Positions 19,612 through 29,880 of a DNA stretch of 64,000 nucleotides are shown here, piece after piece. Positions within the stretch are counted from its first letter, which is position 1. The number at the start of each line of letters is the position of its first letter. The notes beneath the pieces are model-generated. The model made no database searches and was not told where the DNA came from. It saw only the letters and a program-made list of their open reading frames with translations. The position numbers were made by a program, and so were the translations under genes. Source of the stretch: Limnobacter thiooxidans (lineage in GTDB: Bacteria > Pseudomonadota > Gammaproteobacteria > Burkholderiales > Burkholderiaceae_B); the NCBI RefSeq assembly GCF_036323495.1, contig NZ_AP028947.1:372001-436000 (forward strand), read 5' to 3'.

Positions 19612-20375
19612 TGCTGGCAAGCCGCATTATTCCCTGCCTGGATGTGACCGCAGGCCGGGTGGTCAAAGGTGTCAATTTCGTTGAGCTGCGCGATGCCGGC
19701 GATCCTGTCGAAATTGCCCGCCGTTACGACGAGCAGGGCGCCGATGAATTGACCTTTCTGGACATCACCGCGTCTTCCGACGACCGTGACCTGATCTTGC
19801 ACGTGATTGAAGCCGTGGCCAGCCAGGTGTTCATCCCCTTGACTGTGGGGGGCGGTGTGCGCAAGGTGGAAGATGTGCGCAGGTTGCTGAACGCCGGCGC
19901 AGACAAAATCAGCATCAACACCTCGGCGGTGACCAATCCTGAACTGGTGGGCGAGGCGTCGACCAAGTATGGGTCGCAGTGCATCGTGGTGGCCATTGAT
20001 GCCAAAGCCAAGTCCAATGGCGAGCCGGGCTGGGAGGTATACACCCACGGTGGTCGCAAACCCACTGGGCTTGATGCTGTGGAATGGGCTCGCAAGATGC
20101 AGTCCCTGGGTGCTGGTGAATTGCTGTTGACCAGCATGGATCGCGATGGCACCAAAATCGGTTTTAACCTGGAGCTGACTCGGGCTGTGTCCGATGCGGT
20201 CAGCATTCCCGTGATTGCCAGCGGCGGGGTTGGCAATCTGGACCACTTGGTTGACGGGGTGATCAAGGGCAAGGCCAGCGCCGTGCTGGCTGCTAGTATT
20301 TTTCACTACGGCGAATACACTGTGCAACAAGCCAAGGCCCACATGGCCAAAGCGGGCATCACGGTCCGTGTGTAA
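19611..20375 (+). CDS. hisF: HisF, cyclase subunit of IGP synthase
   Basis: The 254-residue barrel starts [16 protein letters not shown] and has the catalytic Asp in IPCLD and the second Asp in TSMDRDGTK. It forms IGP and AICAR from PRFAR with ammonia from HisH. Full length; coupled to hisA by a one-base overlap. Confidence 0.97.
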   Translation: MLASRIIPCLDVTAGRVVKGVNFVELRDAGDPVEIARRYDEQGADELTFLDITASSDDRDLILHVIEAVASQVFIPLTVGGGVRKVEDVRRLLNAGADKISINTSAVTNPELVGEASTKYGSQCIVVAIDAKAKSNGEPGWEVYTHGGRKPTGLDAVEWARKMQSLGAGELLLTSMDRDGTKIGFNLELTRAVSDAVSIPVIASGGVGNLDHLVDGVIKGKASAVLAASIFHYGEYTVQQAKAHMAKAGITVRV

Positions 20376-20397
20376 GGCGAAAGGGGTTTCCTGAGGC

Positions 20398-20823
20398 ATG
20401 AGCAAGGATGTGGTGATCACCGGCAATTGGCTGGACAGCGTCTGTTTCGATGACAGGGGCCTTGTAAGCGTAGTGGCACAAGACCACCTGACTCAGCGCG
20501 TATTGATGGTGGCCTGGATGAATCAGGAAGCACTTCAAATTACAGCCAAGACGGGTTTTGCAACGTATTTTTCACGTTCGCGCGGTAAGCTGTGGCACAA
20601 GGGCGAAGAATCGGGCAATCAGCAAAAGGTCAAGGAAGTTCGCCTGGACTGCGATGGCGATGTGCTGATCCTGATGGTGGAGCAGGTGGGTGGTATCGCT
20701 TGCCACACCGGCCGTGAAAGCTGTTTTTACTATGCGCTGGAAGACGCAGCGGGCGAAAGCCCTAAATGGGTTGCGAAAGACCCAGTGCTGAAAGACCCTT
20801 CCGACATGTACGGCAAAAAATAG
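20398..20823 (+). CDS. hisI: HisI, phosphoribosyl-AMP cyclohydrolase
   Basis: The 141-residue monofunctional cyclohydrolase has the zinc and magnesium motifs [16 protein letters not shown] and [11 protein letters not shown]. In enteric bacteria it is fused to HisE; here the two are separate, as in other betaproteobacteria. Confidence 0.95.
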   Translation: MSKDVVITGNWLDSVCFDDRGLVSVVAQDHLTQRVLMVAWMNQEALQITAKTGFATYFSRSRGKLWHKGEESGNQQKVKEVRLDCDGDVLILMVEQVGGIACHTGRESCFYYALEDAAGESPKWVAKDPVLKDPSDMYGKK

Positions 20824-20837
20824 AGGATTACGAGAAC

Positions 20838-21176
20838 ATGGCTGACCTTGAAAAAGAGTCCGGGGACTTGCTCGAGCGTTTGACGCAAGTTTTGCATGAG
20901 CGCAAACAAGCCGATCCGCAGCAGTCGTACGTGGCCAAACTGCACCACAAGGGGCAGGATGCAATTTTGAAGAAAATCGGCGAAGAGTCCTGTGAGCTTG
21001 TCATGGCCTCCAAAGACCAGGATCCAGCCAAGGTGGTCGCTGAAACTGCCGATTTGTGGTTTCACAGCCTGGTACTGCTGGGCTGGCATGGTTTGCAGGC
21101 CCGCGATGTGCTGGCCGAGCTGGATCGGCGCATGGGTTTGTCAGGCCTGGTTGAGAAAGCAAACCGGGAAAAATAA
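20838..21176 (+). CDS. hisE: HisE, phosphoribosyl-ATP pyrophosphatase
   Basis: A longer frame begins inside hisI, but the ATG at 20838 has GAGGA upstream and gives the normal 112-residue protein. The MazG-like motif [15 protein letters not shown] and [14 protein letters not shown] is intact. It is the last his gene. Confidence 0.95.
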   Translation: MADLEKESGDLLERLTQVLHERKQADPQQSYVAKLHHKGQDAILKKIGEESCELVMASKDQDPAKVVAETADLWFHSLVLLGWHGLQARDVLAELDRRMGLSGLVEKANREK

Positions 21177-21197
21177 GACACAAAAAGGGGTGATGAG

Positions 21198-21545
21198 ATG
21201 AGCGATTGCATATTCTGCAAAATCGTCGCTGGGGAAATCCCTAGCAGAAAAGTATATGAAGACGAGGATATCCTCGCATTCCACGACATCAACCCGGCTG
21301 CGCCTGTGCACTTTCTGATTATTCCGAAAAAGCACATTCCCACCCTGGCCGATGCCACGGAGCAAGACATACCCGTATTGGGAAAAATAATGGCAATTGC
21401 CGGCAAGTTGGCAAAGCAGGAAGGTTGCCACGATGGGTTTAGAACCATCGTCAACACAGGAAGGGTGGGTTGTCAGGAGGTGTATCATGTTCATGTGCAC
21501 ATTCTTGGCGGAGACAAGCCCCTGGGCTTGATGCTCAGCAAGTAA
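21198..21545 (+). CDS. hinT: HIT-family purine nucleoside phosphoramidase (HinT-like)
   Basis: The 115-residue protein has the histidine-triad signature HVHVHILGG near the C-terminus and the N-terminal [20 protein letters not shown] typical of HinT. It hydrolyses AMP-lysine and related phosphoramidates; the physiological substrate is not settled in the family. Its position between hisE and tatA is conserved in Burkholderiales. Confidence 0.93.
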   Translation: MSDCIFCKIVAGEIPSRKVYEDEDILAFHDINPAAPVHFLIIPKKHIPTLADATEQDIPVLGKIMAIAGKLAKQEGCHDGFRTIVNTGRVGCQEVYHVHVHILGGDKPLGLMLSK

Positions 21546-21577
21546 ACAGCGGCAAACAAACATTCAAGGAGTTAGTC

Positions 21578-21814
21578 ATGGGTTCATTTAGCATTTGGCA
21601 CTGGGTTATCGTGCTGGTTATCGTGATGTTGGTGTTTGGCACCAAGAAACTGCGCAACATCGGGTCTGACCTGGGCGGTGCGGTGAAGGGTTTCAAGGAT
21701 GGCATGAAAGAAGGTGGTGCCGACGCCGAGCAAAACACGGCCAAACTGGCCGATGGCAATGCCAAGAAATCCGACACCATTGATGTGGAAGCCAAAGAGA
21801 AATCTTCCAGCTAA
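21578..21814 (+). CDS. tatA: TatA, Sec-independent protein translocase subunit
   Basis: The start at 21578 gives a 78-residue protein with one N-terminal span ([17 protein letters not shown]), the [14 protein letters not shown] hinge and amphipathic helix, and a charged tail. The longer frame starts inside hinT and is not credible. TatA forms the pore-like assembly of the twin-arginine pathway. Confidence 0.95.
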   Translation: MGSFSIWHWVIVLVIVMLVFGTKKLRNIGSDLGGAVKGFKDGMKEGGADAEQNTAKLADGNAKKSDTIDVEAKEKSSS

Positions 21815-21838
21815 TTTTCCCTTTACGCGGCACACAGC

Positions 21839-22264
21839 ATGTTCGACATCGCATTTTCAGAAATGCTTATCATCGCGGTGATCGCACTGGTGGTGATAGG
21901 TCCCGAAAAACTGCCAAAGGTGGCCAAGACGGTTGGGCACTTGCTGGGCAAGGCGCAGCGTTACGTCAGTGACGTGAAGTCTGAAATCAATCGGGAAATG
22001 GAAATCGACGAGTTGCGAAAGTTGCAAGCGGAAATGCAGGCGGCTGCTACCAAGGTGGAAGGTGATGTGCAAACCACCTTGCGCGATGCCGAGTTCGACA
22101 TGAACAAATCGGTCAAAGCGATCGAGGACGACATTGCGGACCTTGAAGGCAGCAAGCCCCCGGTAGTAGCGCCTGCTGCGGGTGCAAATATCGGACCAGA
22201 ACAACAAGCGCCCACAGTGCCCACAGTGCCCGCAGGGCCCGGCCCTACGGCAGAGGCCAAATAA
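21839..22264 (+). CDS. tatB: TatB, twin-arginine translocase receptor subunit
   Basis: The 141-residue protein has an N-terminal span (FDIAFSEMLIIAVIALVVIGPEKLP) with the acidic residue and GPEKLP hinge of TatB, a long amphipathic helix, and an Ala/Pro-rich tail. It lies between tatA and tatC. Confidence 0.94.
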   Translation: MFDIAFSEMLIIAVIALVVIGPEKLPKVAKTVGHLLGKAQRYVSDVKSEINREMEIDELRKLQAEMQAAATKVEGDVQTTLRDAEFDMNKSVKAIEDDIADLEGSKPPVVAPAAGANIGPEQQAPTVPTVPAGPGPTAEAK

Positions 22265-22283
22265 GCAAGGTGCAGGAAGGGTT

Positions 22284-23021
22284 ATGAGTCAGCAGGAAAA
22301 TTTTGTCAGCCATCTGGTTGAGCTTCGGGACCGATTGATTCGGGCCGTGATCGCATTCGCCGTGGTGTTTATTGGTTTGATGATTTACCCCTCTCCGGCG
22401 GTCATTTTTGACCTTCTTGCCCAGCCTATTCAAAGTGCCTTGCCCGAAGGCACGAAAATGATTGCCACCGGGGTGATCACTCCCTTCATGGTCCCTATCA
22501 AATTGACGGCCATGGTTGCATTCGTTCTTTCCTTGCCTTTTACTTTGTACCAGGCTTGGTCATTTATCGCCCCGGGCTTGTATCAGCATGAAAAGAAGAT
22601 GGCCTTGCCCATTATTTTTTCAAGCACAGTGCTTTTCCTGATTGGTATTGCCTTTTGCCACTTCATCGTGTTTGGTCAGGTGTTTGCCTTCATCAACGAC
22701 TTTGCACCCGAAAGCATTACGCCTGCGCCAGACATTGAGGCCTACATGAGCTTCGTGTTGACCATGTTTCTGGCGTTTGGCATGACCTTCGAAGTACCCA
22801 TCATTGTTGTTGTATTGGTTTACCTCGGTGTAATCAGCATTGAGAAACTGGTGGAAATTCGGGGTTATGTGATTGTTGCTGCGTTTGTCATTGCGGCGAT
22901 CGTGACGCCGCCCGATGTCATGTCGCAACTTTTCCTGGCCATTCCCATTTGTATTCTTTACGAAGTGGGTATTTTGTTTGCCAAGTTGATCGGCAAACAA
23001 CGCCAGCAAATTCTTGAATAA
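22284..23021 (+). CDS. tatC: TatC, twin-arginine translocase receptor
   Basis: The start at 22284 follows GGAAGG and gives 245 residues with the family opening (FVSHLVELRDRLIRA) and six membrane segments, including the PxxLYQAWSFIAPGLYQHEK loop. It binds the twin-arginine signal peptide. A likely client, the Rieske protein at 25280, is encoded nearby. Confidence 0.96.
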   Translation: MSQQENFVSHLVELRDRLIRAVIAFAVVFIGLMIYPSPAVIFDLLAQPIQSALPEGTKMIATGVITPFMVPIKLTAMVAFVLSLPFTLYQAWSFIAPGLYQHEKKMALPIIFSSTVLFLIGIAFCHFIVFGQVFAFINDFAPESITPAPDIEAYMSFVLTMFLAFGMTFEVPIIVVVLVYLGVISIEKLVEIRGYVIVAAFVIAAIVTPPDVMSQLFLAIPICILYEVGILFAKLIGKQRQQILE

Positions 23022-23089
23022 ATCTGGCCTTTTGATGGGCAAGGTATTGCGCGGAAGTTTCAGCTAACAAGACCTTGCCGCTTACAAAA

Positions 23090-24241
<1,152 letters not shown>

Positions 24242-24263
24242 ATCAAATGCAAAGGGTGCGCCG

Positions 24264-25025
24264 TTGAGTTCAGTGGATCGGAATGTACTTGAACATGATT
24301 TGCGGGAGTTGCTGGATCAGGCTCGCATGCAAGATTATTGCCCAAATGGCTTGCAGTTGGAAGGCAGGCCCCAGATTCGGCGGGTGTTGACGGGGGTGAC
24401 CGCATCCAAAGGCTTGATTGATCTTGCCATCGAGCTCGATGCAGATGCTGTGCTGGTTCACCATGGCTTGATGTGGAAAGGTGATCCACAGGTCGTAACC
24501 GGATTTCGCAAAGCACGATTGCAGGCGGCACTTGGCCATGATCTGAATGTGTTTGCCTATCATTTGCCCTTGGACAAGCACCCGGAGTTGGGCAATAACG
24601 CACAATTGGGCAAAATGCTGGGCTGGCCAAGCGACCGGGTGTTGGGTGACAAGGGTTTGATTCATTTTGGCGTTCTGCATTCACCTCAAAAGTTGCACGA
24701 AATTGTTGAAGTCGTTGTTTCAACGCTGGGCCATCGGGTGCAGGTGGAGGGGGCGGACGACCCACAGCGCCTGGTTCGTACTGTGGCCTGGTGTACGGGT
24801 GGGGCCCCCGGTTATGTGGAGCAGGCTGCTTTGGCGGGGGCTGACCTTTATTTGACGGGAGAACTGTCAGAGCCTGCAGTGCACGTGGCTCGCGAATGCG
24901 GTGTGAGTCTGCTGGGCGCGGGGCACCACGCCACCGAGCGCTGTGGGGTCAAAGCGCTTGGCGAATGGGTGGCGCAGCGTTATGGGATTGAAGTTGTATT
25001 TCAAGATTTGTTCGTGGCGGTTTAG
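24264..25025 (+). CDS. Nif3-like dinuclear metal-centre protein (YbgI family)
   Basis: The ~253-residue protein has the paired metal-ligand motifs of the Nif3/YbgI family (LVHHGLMWKG, YHLPLDKHPELGNN, GAGHHATERCG). Some relatives are GTP cyclohydrolase-like or act on damaged cofactors; the function is not settled. The start is uncertain: TTG at 24264 has AAAGGG at good spacing, while GTG at 24273 gives a more typical N-terminus. It diverges from the degS-like gene with only 22 bp between them. Confidence 0.88.
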   Translation: MSSVDRNVLEHDLRELLDQARMQDYCPNGLQLEGRPQIRRVLTGVTASKGLIDLAIELDADAVLVHHGLMWKGDPQVVTGFRKARLQAALGHDLNVFAYHLPLDKHPELGNNAQLGKMLGWPSDRVLGDKGLIHFGVLHSPQKLHEIVEVVVSTLGHRVQVEGADDPQRLVRTVAWCTGGAPGYVEQAALAGADLYLTGELSEPAVHVARECGVSLLGAGHHATERCGVKALGEWVAQRYGIEVVFQDLFVAV

Positions 25026-25119
25026 ATGTTTTTGAATGTATCGGGTTAAATCGACTTGTTCAACCGCCATTTCTTGGAAAATCGCTTTAAAACTGTTTCT
25101 TGTTGGAACCTGGCTGGGG

Positions 25120-25125
25120 TACAAT
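25120..25125 (+). promoter_or_regulatory. petA: Candidate -10 element for the petABC operon
   Basis: TACAAT at 25120-25125, preceded by GGGG, lies 154 bases before the petA start and 94 bases after the Nif3-like gene. No clear -35 is present at 17 bases. If correct, the operon has a leader of about 150 bases. Confidence 0.35.
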
Positions 25126-25279
25126 CTTCGGTTGCATGGATCACTACTTTGGCCAAGCTTCGCCGATTTCTAACACGATGGACGTGTACAAGTCTGGCTT
25201 TTGAACAGAAATGCGGGTTCAAAGGCGCGCTCAAAGGCGGATTCTAGGTTAGCTGGATTTTACTTTCGGGGTTATTTTG

Positions 25280-25885
25280 ATGAGCAATAATCAACCTGTA
25301 GACAAAGAACGTCGCGTCTGGATGATCGCCTGCGGAGCAGCAGGCGGTGTGGCTGCAGCGGCAACAGGCGGTGCATTTCTGACTTCCATGGCACCCTCCG
25401 AGCGCGCAAAAGCCGCCGGTGCGCCTGTAGAGCTGGACATTTCCGGCATGCAGCCTGGTGACATGAAAACCGTTGAGTGGCGCGGCAAGCCTGTTTGGGT
25501 TGTTCGCCGTGATGACGCCATGGTCCAAGCCCTGCCGAAACTGGACAGCCAGCTGGCTGACCCGAATTCAGAACGCAGTCCCGATGCATTGACTCCAGAA
25601 TATGCCCGCAACCCGCACCGTTCGATCAAGCCAGAATACCTGGTTGCAGTCGGAATCTGCTCTCACCTCGGTTGCTCACCTTCAGCCCGATTTGAACCAG
25701 GCCCACAGCCCAGTTTGCCCAACGACTGGCAAGGCGGTTTTTTCTGCCCGTGCCACGGTTCCACATTTGACCTTGCTGGTCGTGTGTATGCAGGCAAGCC
25801 GGCACCGGACAACCTGGAAGTGCCACCCCACAAATATTTGTCAGACACCAAGTTGTTGATTGGTGTAGACGAGAACAACGCCTGA
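25280..25885 (+). CDS. petA: Rieske iron-sulfur subunit of cytochrome bc1
   Basis: The 201-residue protein (ATG at 25280; a TTG three bases earlier is also in frame) has a twin-arginine-type N-terminus (KERRVWMIACGAAGG) and then a hydrophobic segment, consistent with Tat export. The Rieske [2Fe-2S] ligands are in CSHLGCSP and CPCHGSTFDLAGRV. It accepts electrons from quinol at the Qo site. It is the first gene of petABC. Confidence 0.96.
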   Translation: MSNNQPVDKERRVWMIACGAAGGVAAAATGGAFLTSMAPSERAKAAGAPVELDISGMQPGDMKTVEWRGKPVWVVRRDDAMVQALPKLDSQLADPNSERSPDALTPEYARNPHRSIKPEYLVAVGICSHLGCSPSARFEPGPQPSLPNDWQGGFFCPCHGSTFDLAGRVYAGKPAPDNLEVPPHKYLSDTKLLIGVDENNA

Positions 25886-25912
25886 GACATCTGAGAGCGA
25901 GGAGTAGTAATT

Positions 25913-27178
25913 ATGGCGGCAGACAAAAAAGTCGAAACTTCAGGTGTATTGGGCTGGATTGACCAGCGCTTCCCCCTGACATCGACCTACAAAGCGCATT
26001 TGTCCGAGTACTATGCGCCCAAGAACTTTAACTTCTGGTACTTCTTCGGTTCACTGGCCCTGTTGGTGCTGGTGATCCAGATCGTGACCGGCATTTTCCT
26101 GGTTATGCACTACAAGCCCGATGCTGCAAAAGCATTCCAGTCTGTGGAATACATCATGCGTGATGTGCCATGGGGCTGGCTGGTGCGTTACATGCACTCC
26201 ACAGGGGCTTCCATGTTCTTCGTGGTAGTGTATTTGCACATGATGCGCGGCCTGTTGTACGGTTCGTATCGCAAACCCCGTGAACTGATCTGGATCTTCG
26301 GCGTGGCCATTTTCCTGTGCTTGATGGCAGAGGCGTTTTTTGGCTACCTGTTGCCTTGGGGACAGATGAGCTACTGGGGTGCGCAGGTCATTGTGAACCT
26401 GTTTTCCGCAATTCCTTTGATCGGCCCTGACTTGGCGATCTGGATCCGTGGCGACTATGTTGTATCCGATGCAACACTGAACCGCTTCTTCTCCTTCCAC
26501 GTCATTGCAATTCCATTGGTATTGCTGGGCTTGGTGGCTGCGCACCTCGTGGCGTTGCACGAAGTGGGTTCCAACAATCCGGATGGCGTTGAGATCAAGG
26601 AAAAGAAAGGTGCCGATGGCAAGCCGCTTGACGGCATTCCCTTCCACCCCTACTACACCGTGCATGACATTTTGGGTGTGGGGGTGTTCTTGATGGTGTT
26701 CTCGGCAATCGTGTTCTTCGCGCCGGAAATGGGTGGTTACTTCCTGGAATACAACAACTTCATTCCTGCGGACCCCTTGAAAACACCTGCGCACATTGCG
26801 CCAGTGTGGTATTTCACACCCTTCTATTCCATTCTTCGTGCCATCACATTCCCGTTCCTGGGTCTGGATGCGAAGTTCTGGGGTGTGGTGGCCATGGGTG
26901 GCGCGGTCGTGATCCTGTTCTTCCTGCCATGGCTCGACAAGAGCCCGGTGAAGTCCATTCGCTATCGCCCATCCTTGCACAAGTGGATTTACGCCGTGTT
27001 CGTGATCAACTTCATCGTGTTGGGTTATCTGGGCGTGAAGCCACCATCAGATATTGGTCAAGTGGTGTCTCAGGTGGGTACTCTGTATTACTTCCTGTTC
27101 TTCCTGGCAATGCCATGGTGGTCGAAGCTGGGCACATTCAAGCCCGTGCCTGACCGTGTTGTGTTTCACGCACACTGA
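25913..27178 (+). CDS. petB: Cytochrome b subunit of cytochrome bc1
   Basis: The 421-residue protein has eight or so membrane spans and the four haem-ligand histidines (MHSTGASMFFVVVYLHMMR and FHVIAIPLVLLGLVAAHLVALHE). The Qo-site tetrapeptide is PVWY and not the PEWY of alphaproteobacteria and mitochondria; PVWY is known in beta- and gammaproteobacteria. Full length. Confidence 0.97.
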   Translation: MAADKKVETSGVLGWIDQRFPLTSTYKAHLSEYYAPKNFNFWYFFGSLALLVLVIQIVTGIFLVMHYKPDAAKAFQSVEYIMRDVPWGWLVRYMHSTGASMFFVVVYLHMMRGLLYGSYRKPRELIWIFGVAIFLCLMAEAFFGYLLPWGQMSYWGAQVIVNLFSAIPLIGPDLAIWIRGDYVVSDATLNRFFSFHVIAIPLVLLGLVAAHLVALHEVGSNNPDGVEIKEKKGADGKPLDGIPFHPYYTVHDILGVGVFLMVFSAIVFFAPEMGGYFLEYNNFIPADPLKTPAHIAPVWYFTPFYSILRAITFPFLGLDAKFWGVVAMGGAVVILFFLPWLDKSPVKSIRYRPSLHKWIYAVFVINFIVLGYLGVKPPSDIGQVVSQVGTLYYFLFFLAMPWWSKLGTFKPVPDRVVFHAH

Positions 27179-27204
27179 GCCTGACTGGACGAAATAAGGA
27201 CGAG

Positions 27205-27963
27205 ATGATGAAAAAATTATTGGCTTTGCTGGCTCTTGTGCCATCTCTGGTGTTCAGCGCGGGAAGCAATTACCCGCTGGACAAAGCCCCAGACCTGACC
27301 AACGACTTGGCTGCATTGCAGCGTGGTGCCAAGCTGTTTTCCAACTACTGCCTGAATTGTCATGCAGCGGAAAGTATGCGTTACAACCGTTTGCGCGACA
27401 TTGGCTTGTCTGAGGAGCAGATCAAGGAAAACCTGATGTTCGCCACCGACAGTGTTGGTGACACCATGAATATTGCGATGGATCCGAAGGATGCCAAAAA
27501 ATGGTTTGGTGCGGCTCCACCCGATTTGTCATTGATCGCACGTTCACGTGCTTCTTCAAATGGCCCGGGTGCTGACTACATCTACACTTACTTGCGCACC
27601 TACTACCGTGATCCTTCCAAGCCAACGGGCTGGAACAACATGGCGTTTCCAAACGTGGGCATGCCTCACGTGCTGTGGGAGTTGCAAGGTGAGCGCATTG
27701 CCAAGTTTGAAGACAAGCCTGATGCACATGACCCAGCCAAGACCGTTCATACCTTTGTAGGCTTTGAGCAGACCAAGCCCGGTACAATGACAACCGTGGA
27801 GTACGATCAAGCCATGGCCGACCTGACCAGTTTCCTGGTTTTCATGGCCGAGCCGGTGCGTGAAGACCGTTTCAAGCTGGGTGTGATTGTCTTGATGTTC
27901 TTCGGTGTGTTTACCGTATTCGCATGGCGTTTGAATGCCGCTTACTGGAAAGACATCAAGTAA
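27205..27963 (+). CDS. petC: Cytochrome c1 subunit
   Basis: The 252-residue protein has a signal peptide (cleavage near VFSAG), the haem c site NYCLNCHAAES and a C-terminal membrane anchor (LGVIVLMFFGVFTVFAWRL). A conserved PNVGMPHVLWELQG segment lies in the middle. It completes the bc1 complex. Confidence 0.96.
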   Translation: MMKKLLALLALVPSLVFSAGSNYPLDKAPDLTNDLAALQRGAKLFSNYCLNCHAAESMRYNRLRDIGLSEEQIKENLMFATDSVGDTMNIAMDPKDAKKWFGAAPPDLSLIARSRASSNGPGADYIYTYLRTYYRDPSKPTGWNNMAFPNVGMPHVLWELQGERIAKFEDKPDAHDPAKTVHTFVGFEQTKPGTMTTVEYDQAMADLTSFLVFMAEPVREDRFKLGVIVLMFFGVFTVFAWRLNAAYWKDIK

Positions 27964-27986
27964 GTTAAAGGCTTAGTTTGCATACA

Positions 27987-28019
27987 GGCTGGGGTGTTTG
28001 CTCGCCCCGGCCATTTTTT
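27987..28019 (+). terminator. Intrinsic terminator after petC
   Basis: GGCTGGGG (27987-27994) pairs with CCCCGGCC (28005-28012), with a short loop and one mismatch, and is followed by ATTTTTTG. It lies 24 bases after the petC stop and just before sspA. Confidence 0.65.
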
Positions 28020-28038
28020 GTTTTGGGATGACAACATT

Positions 28039-28641
28039 ATGATGGTTCTATACTCTGGAACAACCTGTCCATATTCGCAGCGTTGCCGCTTCGTGTTGCA
28101 CGAAAAAGGCATGGACTTTGAGATCAAGGACATTGATCTGTTCAATCGCCCCGATGACATCAGTGTCATGAACCCGTACAGTCAGGTGCCCATCCTGGTG
28201 GAACGCGATTTGATTCTGTATGAATCAAATATCATCAATGAATACATTGATGAGCGTTTTCCTCATCCTCAGTTGATGCCCGCCGATCCAGTAATGCGTG
28301 CGCGTACCCGCCTGTTCTTGTTCAACTTTGAACGTGAACTGTTCCAGCACGTGAGTGTTCTGGAAAAAGCAGGGAACCCCAAGGCAATGGACAAGGCCAA
28401 GTCATCAATTCGTGACCAGTTGACCCAACTGGCACCAGTGTTTTTGAAAAGCAAGTACATGCTCGGCGAAGATTTTTCGATGCTGGACGTGGCATTGGCT
28501 CCATTGTTGTGGCGTTTGGAACACTATGGCATTGAACTGCCGAAGTCTGCTGCGCCACTGATGAAGTATGCCGAGCGGATTTTTGCGAAGCCTGCCTTTA
28601 TTGATGCACTGACGCCCTCTGAAAAAGTGATGCGTCGCTAA
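28039..28641 (+). CDS. sspA: SspA, stringent starvation protein A (GST fold)
   Basis: The 200-residue protein begins MMVLYSGTTCPYSQRCRFVL (alternative ATG one codon on), with a thioredoxin-like GST N-domain and a helical C-domain. SspA binds RNA polymerase and helps acid and stationary-phase survival. Location after petABC and before sspB is the usual order in beta- and gammaproteobacteria. Confidence 0.92.
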   Translation: MMVLYSGTTCPYSQRCRFVLHEKGMDFEIKDIDLFNRPDDISVMNPYSQVPILVERDLILYESNIINEYIDERFPHPQLMPADPVMRARTRLFLFNFERELFQHVSVLEKAGNPKAMDKAKSSIRDQLTQLAPVFLKSKYMLGEDFSMLDVALAPLLWRLEHYGIELPKSAAPLMKYAERIFAKPAFIDALTPSEKVMRR

Positions 28642-28677
28642 AGGGTTTGTGTACCCGAATTCACCAAGGATATTGCA

Positions 28678-29220
28678 GTGACTGAAGTATCAACAAAGCC
28701 TTATCTGATTCGCGCCATTCATGAATGGTGCGTAGACAATGGGTACACGCCTTATTTGGCTGTGGCTGTGAATGAGCAAACCCAGGTACCCAAAGAATTT
28801 GTGAAGGCCGGCGAAATTGTGCTGAACACATCGCCGTTGGCCACCAACAAATTGTCTTTGGGTAATGAGTATGTCGAGTTTGAGGCCCGGTTCGGGGGCG
28901 TGGCTCGACAGATTTTTGTTCCGATTGAGCAGGTCAGTGCGATTTATGCGCGCGAGAATGGTCACGGCATGGCCTTTGAAGTATTAAAGCCTTTGGCTGA
29001 GATCGAAGGCGACGGCAATGAGGCGGTTCAGTTTGTTCTGGACGAGCACGATGAGCCAGTATCCAACGAATCGGATCAAAAACCTGCAGGTTTGCGTTCA
29101 GTTTCGGGTGTTTCTGAAGATTCACAATTGCTGGCTGTAACTAAATCAGAAAAATCTGAAGAAAAAACACCGAAAAAGCCGAGTCCCAAGAAAAAGAGTC
29201 ATTTGACTCGAGTAAAATAG
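28678..29220 (+). CDS. sspB: SspB, ClpXP adaptor for ssrA-tagged proteins
   Basis: The 180-residue protein (GTG start with AAGGA nine bases upstream) has the SspB core (KPYLIRAIHEWCVDNGYTPYL...VLNTSPLATNKLSLGNEYVEFEARFGG), followed by an acidic and Lys-rich flexible tail. The family C-terminus docks on ClpX. It is followed 14 bp later by tRNA-Thr. Confidence 0.92.
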   Translation: MTEVSTKPYLIRAIHEWCVDNGYTPYLAVAVNEQTQVPKEFVKAGEIVLNTSPLATNKLSLGNEYVEFEARFGGVARQIFVPIEQVSAIYARENGHGMAFEVLKPLAEIEGDGNEAVQFVLDEHDEPVSNESDQKPAGLRSVSGVSEDSQLLAVTKSEKSEEKTPKKPSPKKKSHLTRVK

Positions 29221-29234
29221 CGCTTCTCTTAAGT

Positions 29235-29310
29235 GCCGCTTTAGCTCAGTTGGTAGAGCAACCGCCTTGTAAGCGGTAGGTCGTCAGTTCGAATCCGACA
29301 AGCGGCACCA
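29235..29310 (+). tRNA. tRNA-Thr (anticodon TGT)
   Basis: A 76-base cloverleaf: acceptor arms GCCGCTT/AAGCGGC, D-arm with AGCTCAGTTGGTAGAGC, anticodon loop CTTGTAA giving TGT, T-arm GTTCGAATCC and an encoded CCA end at 29308-29310. Confidence 0.97.
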
Positions 29311-29529
29311 TTCATCTCCCGAAGTTCTGAGAAATTTTCCACCAAATTTGAATCGAACGCTGATCATGGGTCTTCCATCTCGCCTTGGTCGTTCCGTTGC
29401 GTAGAAATGCGCCTCTGATTTTTGCTACCTCAGCGCGAATCCTATTCCCCGTAGCGTTAATCTGGACTGCTGTTTGTGGCTTCCCCAGCGTGCCTTGTAC
29501 ATCCCGCACAGAAAACCGTTGATCCCTTC
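29311..29529. other. Non-coding stretch after tRNA-Thr
   Basis: No credible gene is seen. A 78-codon minus-strand frame (29312-29548) contains a basic, Trp-containing sequence ending KISQNFGR that could be a decayed remnant. Its location at a tRNA 3' end is where integrase remnants occur, but no integrase motif is recognisable. No direct repeat of the tRNA 3' end was found nearby. Confidence 0.3.
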
Positions 29530-29621
29530 TTGAACCAAGGCTGTTCATTCACCCAAACCCCACAAAAAACAAGGTCGGGCTTGGGTGTCGCGCGTTGCGC
29601 GAGCATTCAAGCCTTGTTCAA
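29530..29621. other. Candidate structured element (three-stem fold)
   Basis: Long-range complementarity encloses two inner stems. The outer stem pairs 29530-29542 with 29610-29621: 12 base pairs with one bulged C. Inside are a 7-bp stem (29550-29556 with 29581-29587) and a 5-bp hairpin with a 3-base loop (29589-29593 with 29597-29601). Further hairpins follow at 29643-29669 (7-bp stem) and around 29672-29708. The set could be a structured RNA, a mobile repeat or a regulatory region. No T-run marks it as a simple terminator. Confidence 0.4.
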
Positions 29622-29880
29622 ACCGGGCGGTTTTCTTGAATGCGCGGCATTTACAAGTGCACTGCCGCGAAAGCCCAGACGCAGCGGGTTCCTGCGGGCA
29701 GCGGGCTTGGCCACGCTGTTGAAGCTCAACCCGGCGCAGGCCCTTCAACGCACCGATCGGAGTAGTTCCAGCACCAGCGCCAACGCTAGGGCAGGCGTCA
29801 ACCCGTCACATTCAGCGCCCACCGACGCGCGATCAATCACGGTCGGAGTCAAGCTCACGAGGCGAGCGATTGGAATTCGC
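29622..29880. other. GC-rich non-coding stretch before the methyltransferase
   Basis: It contains a 7-bp stem hairpin (29643-29649 with 29663-29669) and a nested pair, 29672-29676 with the GGGCT near 29707. A 141-codon plus-strand frame (29476-29901) crosses it but has no ribosome site, an Ala/Arg/Ser-rich composition typical of spurious frames in GC-rich DNA, and no recognisable domain. Confidence 0.3.

Noticed and set aside
23031..23089. Terminator between tatC and the degS-like gene
   Set aside because: Complementarity between CAAGGT-like and ACCTTG segments is imperfect and no T-run follows.
29311..29548. Integrase remnant or attachment site at the 3' end of tRNA-Thr
   Set aside because: No integrase motif is seen in the 78-codon frame, and no repeated copy of the tRNA 3' end was noticed downstream.
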